Of a stretch of DNA of 7,789 nucleotides, positions 6,131-7,789 are shown in pieces. The position numbers and the translations under genes were made by a program. The stretch is from assembly GCA_937923365.1 (NCBI GenBank), contig CALAIJ010000298.1, forward strand, positions 1-7,789, written 5' to 3'. This DNA is from an uncultured Sulfitobacter sp. (GTDB lineage Bacteria > Pseudomonadota > Alphaproteobacteria > Rhodobacterales > Rhodobacteraceae). A model generated the notes under the pieces. That model saw nothing but the letters and a program-made list of their open reading frames with translations. It ran no database searches and had not been told where the DNA came from. The stretch's first letter is position 1. Each line of letters opens with the position of its first letter.

Positions 6131-6168
6131 TTAATCCAAAATTAACAAAGGGTTAACAGGACATTAAT
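6131..6168. promoter_or_regulatory. Tandem CtrA-type boxes (four TTAA half-sites at 11-bp period) upstream of the glycosyltransferase
   Basis: TTAA occurs at 6131, 6142, 6153 and 6164, each exactly 11 bp from the next. The array reads as three overlapping TTAA-N7-TTAA sites, two ending in the full TTAAC of the alphaproteobacterial CtrA consensus. One more isolated TTAAC lies at 6112-6116, and a GANTC (CcrM) site at 6186-6190. The array ends 50 bp upstream of the glycosyltransferase ATG (6081), where a CtrA-controlled promoter would be bound; AATAAT at 6105-6100 on the minus strand is a possible -10. The pattern is seen directly; CtrA binding is inferred. Confidence 0.7.
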
Positions 6169-6279
6169 CCATGCACGCGATGCGGGAATCACTCGAATGC
6201 CCTCAGGCGGGCAAAGGTCCCCCAGCAGGCTAGGCCGTTTTATTCAACGCAGAACGGAGGCGTTAAGGTTTGAGTGACC

Positions 6280-7434
6280 TCAAGCCGCCGCCATCGCAGC
6301 AGCAAAGCGCTCAAACAGGTAATAGCTGTCTTGCGGGCCCGGTGATGCCTCTGGATGGTGCTGGACAGACCAGACCGGACGGTCCGCCATGCGGATCCCG
6401 CAGTTGGAGCCGTCAAAGAGCGACACATGGGTTTCCTCGACCCCATCAGGCAGCGTCTGCGCGTCCACCGCAAAGCCGTGGTTCATGGAGGTGATCTCCA
6501 CCTTGCCTGTCGCGTTTTCCTTGACCGGATGGTTGGCACCGTGGTGACCGTGGCTCATCTTGATGGTCTTGGCGCCAAGGGCCAGCGCCAGCATCTGGTG
6601 GCCAAGGCAAATGCCAAAGACGGGCAGGGTGGTTTTTTCCAGCACATCACGGATCATCGGCACGGCATAAGCGCCCGTCGCGGCAGGGTCGCCCGGACCG
6701 TTGGACAGGAAAACGCCGTCAGGTTTGTGCGCCATGATGTCGTCGAACGTGGCCGATGCCGGCAGCACGGTCACATCACAACCGGCAGAGGCCAAGCATC
6801 TGAGAATATTGCGCTTTGCACCGTAGTCCACGGCGACAACTTTGTGCTTGGCGTCCTCTTGCGGCGCAAAACCGTCGGGCCAGGCCCACCGCATTTCGTT
6901 CCAGCGGTAGGATTGCGCACAGGTCACTTCGCGCGCAAGATCCATGCCCTCGAGCCCTGCAAAGTCACGGGCGGCGGCCACCAATGCTTCGATGTCAAAA
7001 ACGCCGTCAGGATTGTGCTCAAGCGCTGCATGCGGCGCGCCGGAATGGCGAATCGCGCGGGTCAGGCGGCGGGTATCGACACCGCCCATGGCGATGCGCC
7101 CGCGGGCGGACAGCCAGTCGGACAGCTCTTGGGTGGTGCGCCAGTTAGACGCCTCCGTTGGCATCCATTTTACCACCATGCCAGCCGCCACGGGATCGGC
7201 GGTTTCATCGTCATCGGAGTTGGTGCCAACGTTGCCGATATGGGGGAAGGTGAAGGTCACGATCTGGCCCGCATAAGACGGGTCGGTCATGATTTCCTGA
7301 TAACCGGTCATGGCGGTGTTAAAGCACAATTCGGCCACGGTGCGGCCTGTGGCGCCAAACCCGTGCCCGTAGAATAACGACCCATCCGCCAATGCGAGGC
7401 ATGCGGTGGGGTGGCTGTTAGCGGGCGCATTCAT
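6280..7434 (-). CDS. carA: Carbamoyl-phosphate synthase small (glutaminase) subunit CarA
   Basis: CarA hydrolyses glutamine and passes ammonia to CarB, which makes carbamoyl phosphate from bicarbonate, ammonia and two ATP for pyrimidine and arginine synthesis in the cytosol. The 384-residue length is standard. Residues 11-150 form the CarA-specific N-terminal domain, with TAMTGYQEIMTDPSYAGQ (40-57), HIGNVGTNSDDDE (65-77) and GVDTRRLTR (118-126). Residues 198-380 form the class I glutamine amidotransferase domain, with VDYGAKRNILR, SNGPGDP (244-250), the nucleophile elbow FGICLGHQ with Cys276, and HHPEASPGP giving His360 and Glu362, so the triad is complete. The ATG at 7434 has TTGGAG (7443-7448) 8 nt upstream. 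No carB follows; the next gene is a glycosyltransferase 198 bp away, so carA appears to be transcribed on its own. It is divergent from a YqeY-domain gene, and an inverted repeat overlaps its probable promoter. Confidence 0.98.
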   Translation of the reverse strand: MNAPANSHPTACLALADGSLFYGHGFGATGRTVAELCFNTAMTGYQEIMTDPSYAGQIVTFTFPHIGNVGTNSDDDETADPVAAGMVVKWMPTEASNWRTTQELSDWLSARGRIAMGGVDTRRLTRAIRHSGAPHAALEHNPDGVFDIEALVAAARDFAGLEGMDLAREVTCAQSYRWNEMRWAWPDGFAPQEDAKHKVVAVDYGAKRNILRCLASAGCDVTVLPASATFDDIMAHKPDGVFLSNGPGDPAATGAYAVPMIRDVLEKTTLPVFGICLGHQMLALALGAKTIKMSHGHHGANHPVKENATGKVEITSMNHGFAVDAQTLPDGVEETHVSLFDGSNCGIRMADRPVWSVQHHPEASPGPQDSYYLFERFAAAMAAA

Positions 7435-7457
7435 GGGGCAGACTCCAAGGCGGCTAT

Positions 7458-7484
7458 GTGGGTAAACGGCTGCAACCTACCCAC
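7458..7484. promoter_or_regulatory. Inverted repeat GTGGGTA-N13-TACCCAC at the carA promoter, candidate operator
   Basis: Perfect 7-bp arms at 7458-7464 and 7478-7484 have centres 20 bp apart, about two helical turns. The repeat overlaps the proposed carA -10 and transcription start. With that promoter the transcript would contain only one arm, so a protein-binding operator fits better than an RNA hairpin. No known regulator is assigned. Confidence 0.38.
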
Positions 7485-7502
7485 GGGCGCGGGCTGGGTC
7501 AA
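7474..7502 (-). promoter_or_regulatory. carA: Probable carA promoter (TTGACC-N17-TAGGTT)
   Basis: Read on the minus strand, TTGACC (7502-7497) and TAGGTT (7479-7474) are separated by 17 bp. The -35 matches consensus at 5 of 6 positions and the -10 at the key T, A and final T only. Transcription would start near 7467, giving a leader of roughly 30 nt before the carA ATG. Confidence 0.45.
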
Positions 7503-7560
7503 GGGAAGTTGTTAAATGAGATTTCGTTTTAAATCAGTATCTTAGCAAAGGTCAGCATGC

Positions 7561-7589
7561 TTGCTTCGACCTAACGCGCACTCTATGGT
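7561..7589 (+). promoter_or_regulatory. Possible promoter of the YqeY-domain gene
   Basis: TTGCTT (7561-7566) and TATGGT (7584-7589) are 17 bp apart and partly match sigma-70 elements. Transcription would start near 7596, leaving a leader of about 54 nt. The assignment is tentative. Confidence 0.33.
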
Positions 7590-7593
7590 CGAA
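7565..7593. promoter_or_regulatory. Inverted repeat TTCGACC-N15-GGTCGAA, candidate operator
   Basis: Perfect 7-bp arms at 7565-7571 and 7587-7593 have centres 22 bp apart. They frame the spacer and -10 of the proposed YqeY-gene promoter, as a dimeric repressor site would. The regulator is unknown. Confidence 0.35.
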
Positions 7594-7594
7594 A

Positions 7595-7619
7595 GTTCCT
7601 CCCGTCAGCGTGGGGGAAC
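7595..7619 (+). promoter_or_regulatory. Leader hairpin ahead of the YqeY-domain gene
   Basis: GTTCC (7595-7599) and CCC (7601-7603), with one bulged T, pair with GGG (7612-7614) and GGAAC (7615-7619) around an 8-nt loop. This gives an 8-bp stem that would form at the very 5' end of the mRNA if the promoter at 7561-7589 is right. It could stabilise the message or affect translation; no known RNA family is recognised. Confidence 0.35.
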
Positions 7620-7649
7620 AGGGACAAACTTGCATGATGGGGATAGATC

Positions 7650-7789
7650 ATGACATTGCGCACGCGCATCACGGATGCACTCAAACAGGCGATGAAGGAC
7701 AAGGCGGCCCAGCGGCTGTCTACCCTGCGGCTGATCAATGCTGCCATCAAAGACAAGGACATTGACGCCCGTGCAGGCGATGGCGACGC
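7650..7789 (+). CDS. GatB/YqeY-domain protein, N-terminal part (3' truncated by window)
   Basis: The first 46 codons are present and the gene runs off the window. The start MTLRTRITDALKQAMKDK, followed by RLSTLRLINAAIKDKDIDAR, matches the beginning of the small YqeY proteins (about 150 residues). These carry a helical domain related to the tRNA-binding tail of the GatB amidotransferase subunit. Their role is not firmly known; a link to tRNA or tRNA-dependent amidation is assumed from the fold. The ATG at 7650 has GGGGA (7639-7643) 6 nt upstream; nearby ATGs at 7634 and 7637 are out of frame. It is divergent from carA, with 215 bp of apparently regulatory DNA between them. In many bacteria yqeY lies near dnaG, which may follow outside the window. 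Confidence 0.9.
   Translation, partial: MTLRTRITDALKQAMKDKAAQRLSTLRLINAAIKDKDIDARAGDGD

Noticed and set aside
6180..6279. Terminator after carA
   Set aside because: Only short stems are present (AACGC/GCGTT at 6246-6264 and GCCC/GGGC around 6199-6212) without a proper T-run, so no terminator is called.
6355..7377. Open frame of 340 codons on the plus strand opposite carA
   Set aside because: It is an antisense shadow of a certain gene in GC-rich DNA; its His- and Gly-rich translation shows no recognisable domain and no good ribosome binding site was found.
7512..7532. TTAA pair in the carA/YqeY gap as another CtrA site
   Set aside because: The two TTAA tetramers (7512 and 7529) are 17 bp apart rather than 11, so they do not fit TTAA-N7-TTAA and probably reflect an AT-rich promoter region.
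1..7789. A novel defence, mobile or multi-gene biosynthetic system
   Set aside because: No nuclease, transposase, integrase, toxin-antitoxin, CRISPR repeat or biosynthetic cluster signature was found. The genes are individually recognisable core or regulatory families.

Overview
The window looks like a stretch of an alphaproteobacterial chromosome, most likely Rhodobacterales (Roseobacter group, Sulfitobacter-like). The reasons are GC-rich coding sequence with strong GC bias at third positions, TTAA-N7-TTAA boxes of the CtrA type, carA standing back to back with a GatB/YqeY-domain gene and without carB downstream, and a UbiH-type hydroxylase with an AEAAH version of the second FAD motif. The assignment rests on gene content and style only. 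There are no rRNA or tRNA genes, insertion sequences, CRISPR arrays or phage genes.

Layout. (1) 1-1544, plus strand: the C-terminal part of an Lrp/AsnC regulator, then a complete class V aminotransferase. (2) 1545-1596: a short convergent gap holding an 8-bp perfect hairpin. (3) 1597-3450, minus strand: a two-gene unit, a HAD pyrimidine 5'-nucleotidase-like phosphatase followed 9 nt later by a UbiH/COQ6-type FAD monooxygenase. (4) 3451-3542: a 92-bp divergent promoter region with nested palindromes. (5) 3543-4196, plus strand: a FadR-subfamily (FCD) GntR regulator. (6) 4159-6081, minus strand: a 640-residue membrane glycosyltransferase with an N-terminal GspE/MshEN-like domain. Its 3' end overlaps the GntR gene tail-to-tail by 38 bp. 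(7) 6082-6279: the glycosyltransferase promoter region, with four TTAA half-sites at an exact 11-bp period. (8) 6280-7434, minus strand: carA. (9) 7435-7649: a divergent regulatory region with two operator-like inverted repeats and a leader hairpin. (10) 7650-7789, plus strand: the start of a GatB/YqeY-domain protein, cut by the window edge.

How the parts work together. Most genes are housekeeping or core-metabolic (carA, YqeY, UbiH-type hydroxylase, nucleotidase) and are not an obvious single pathway. The most distinctive piece is the glycosyltransferase. It joins a domain of the type that binds cyclic di-GMP in other proteins to a cellulose-synthase-like catalytic core, and its promoter region carries what looks like a CtrA array. 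The inference is a cell-cycle or lifestyle-controlled surface polysaccharide synthase. However, the arginine that begins the classical MshEN motif is absent from both copies, so the ligand is uncertain. I see no wholly new multi-gene system here.
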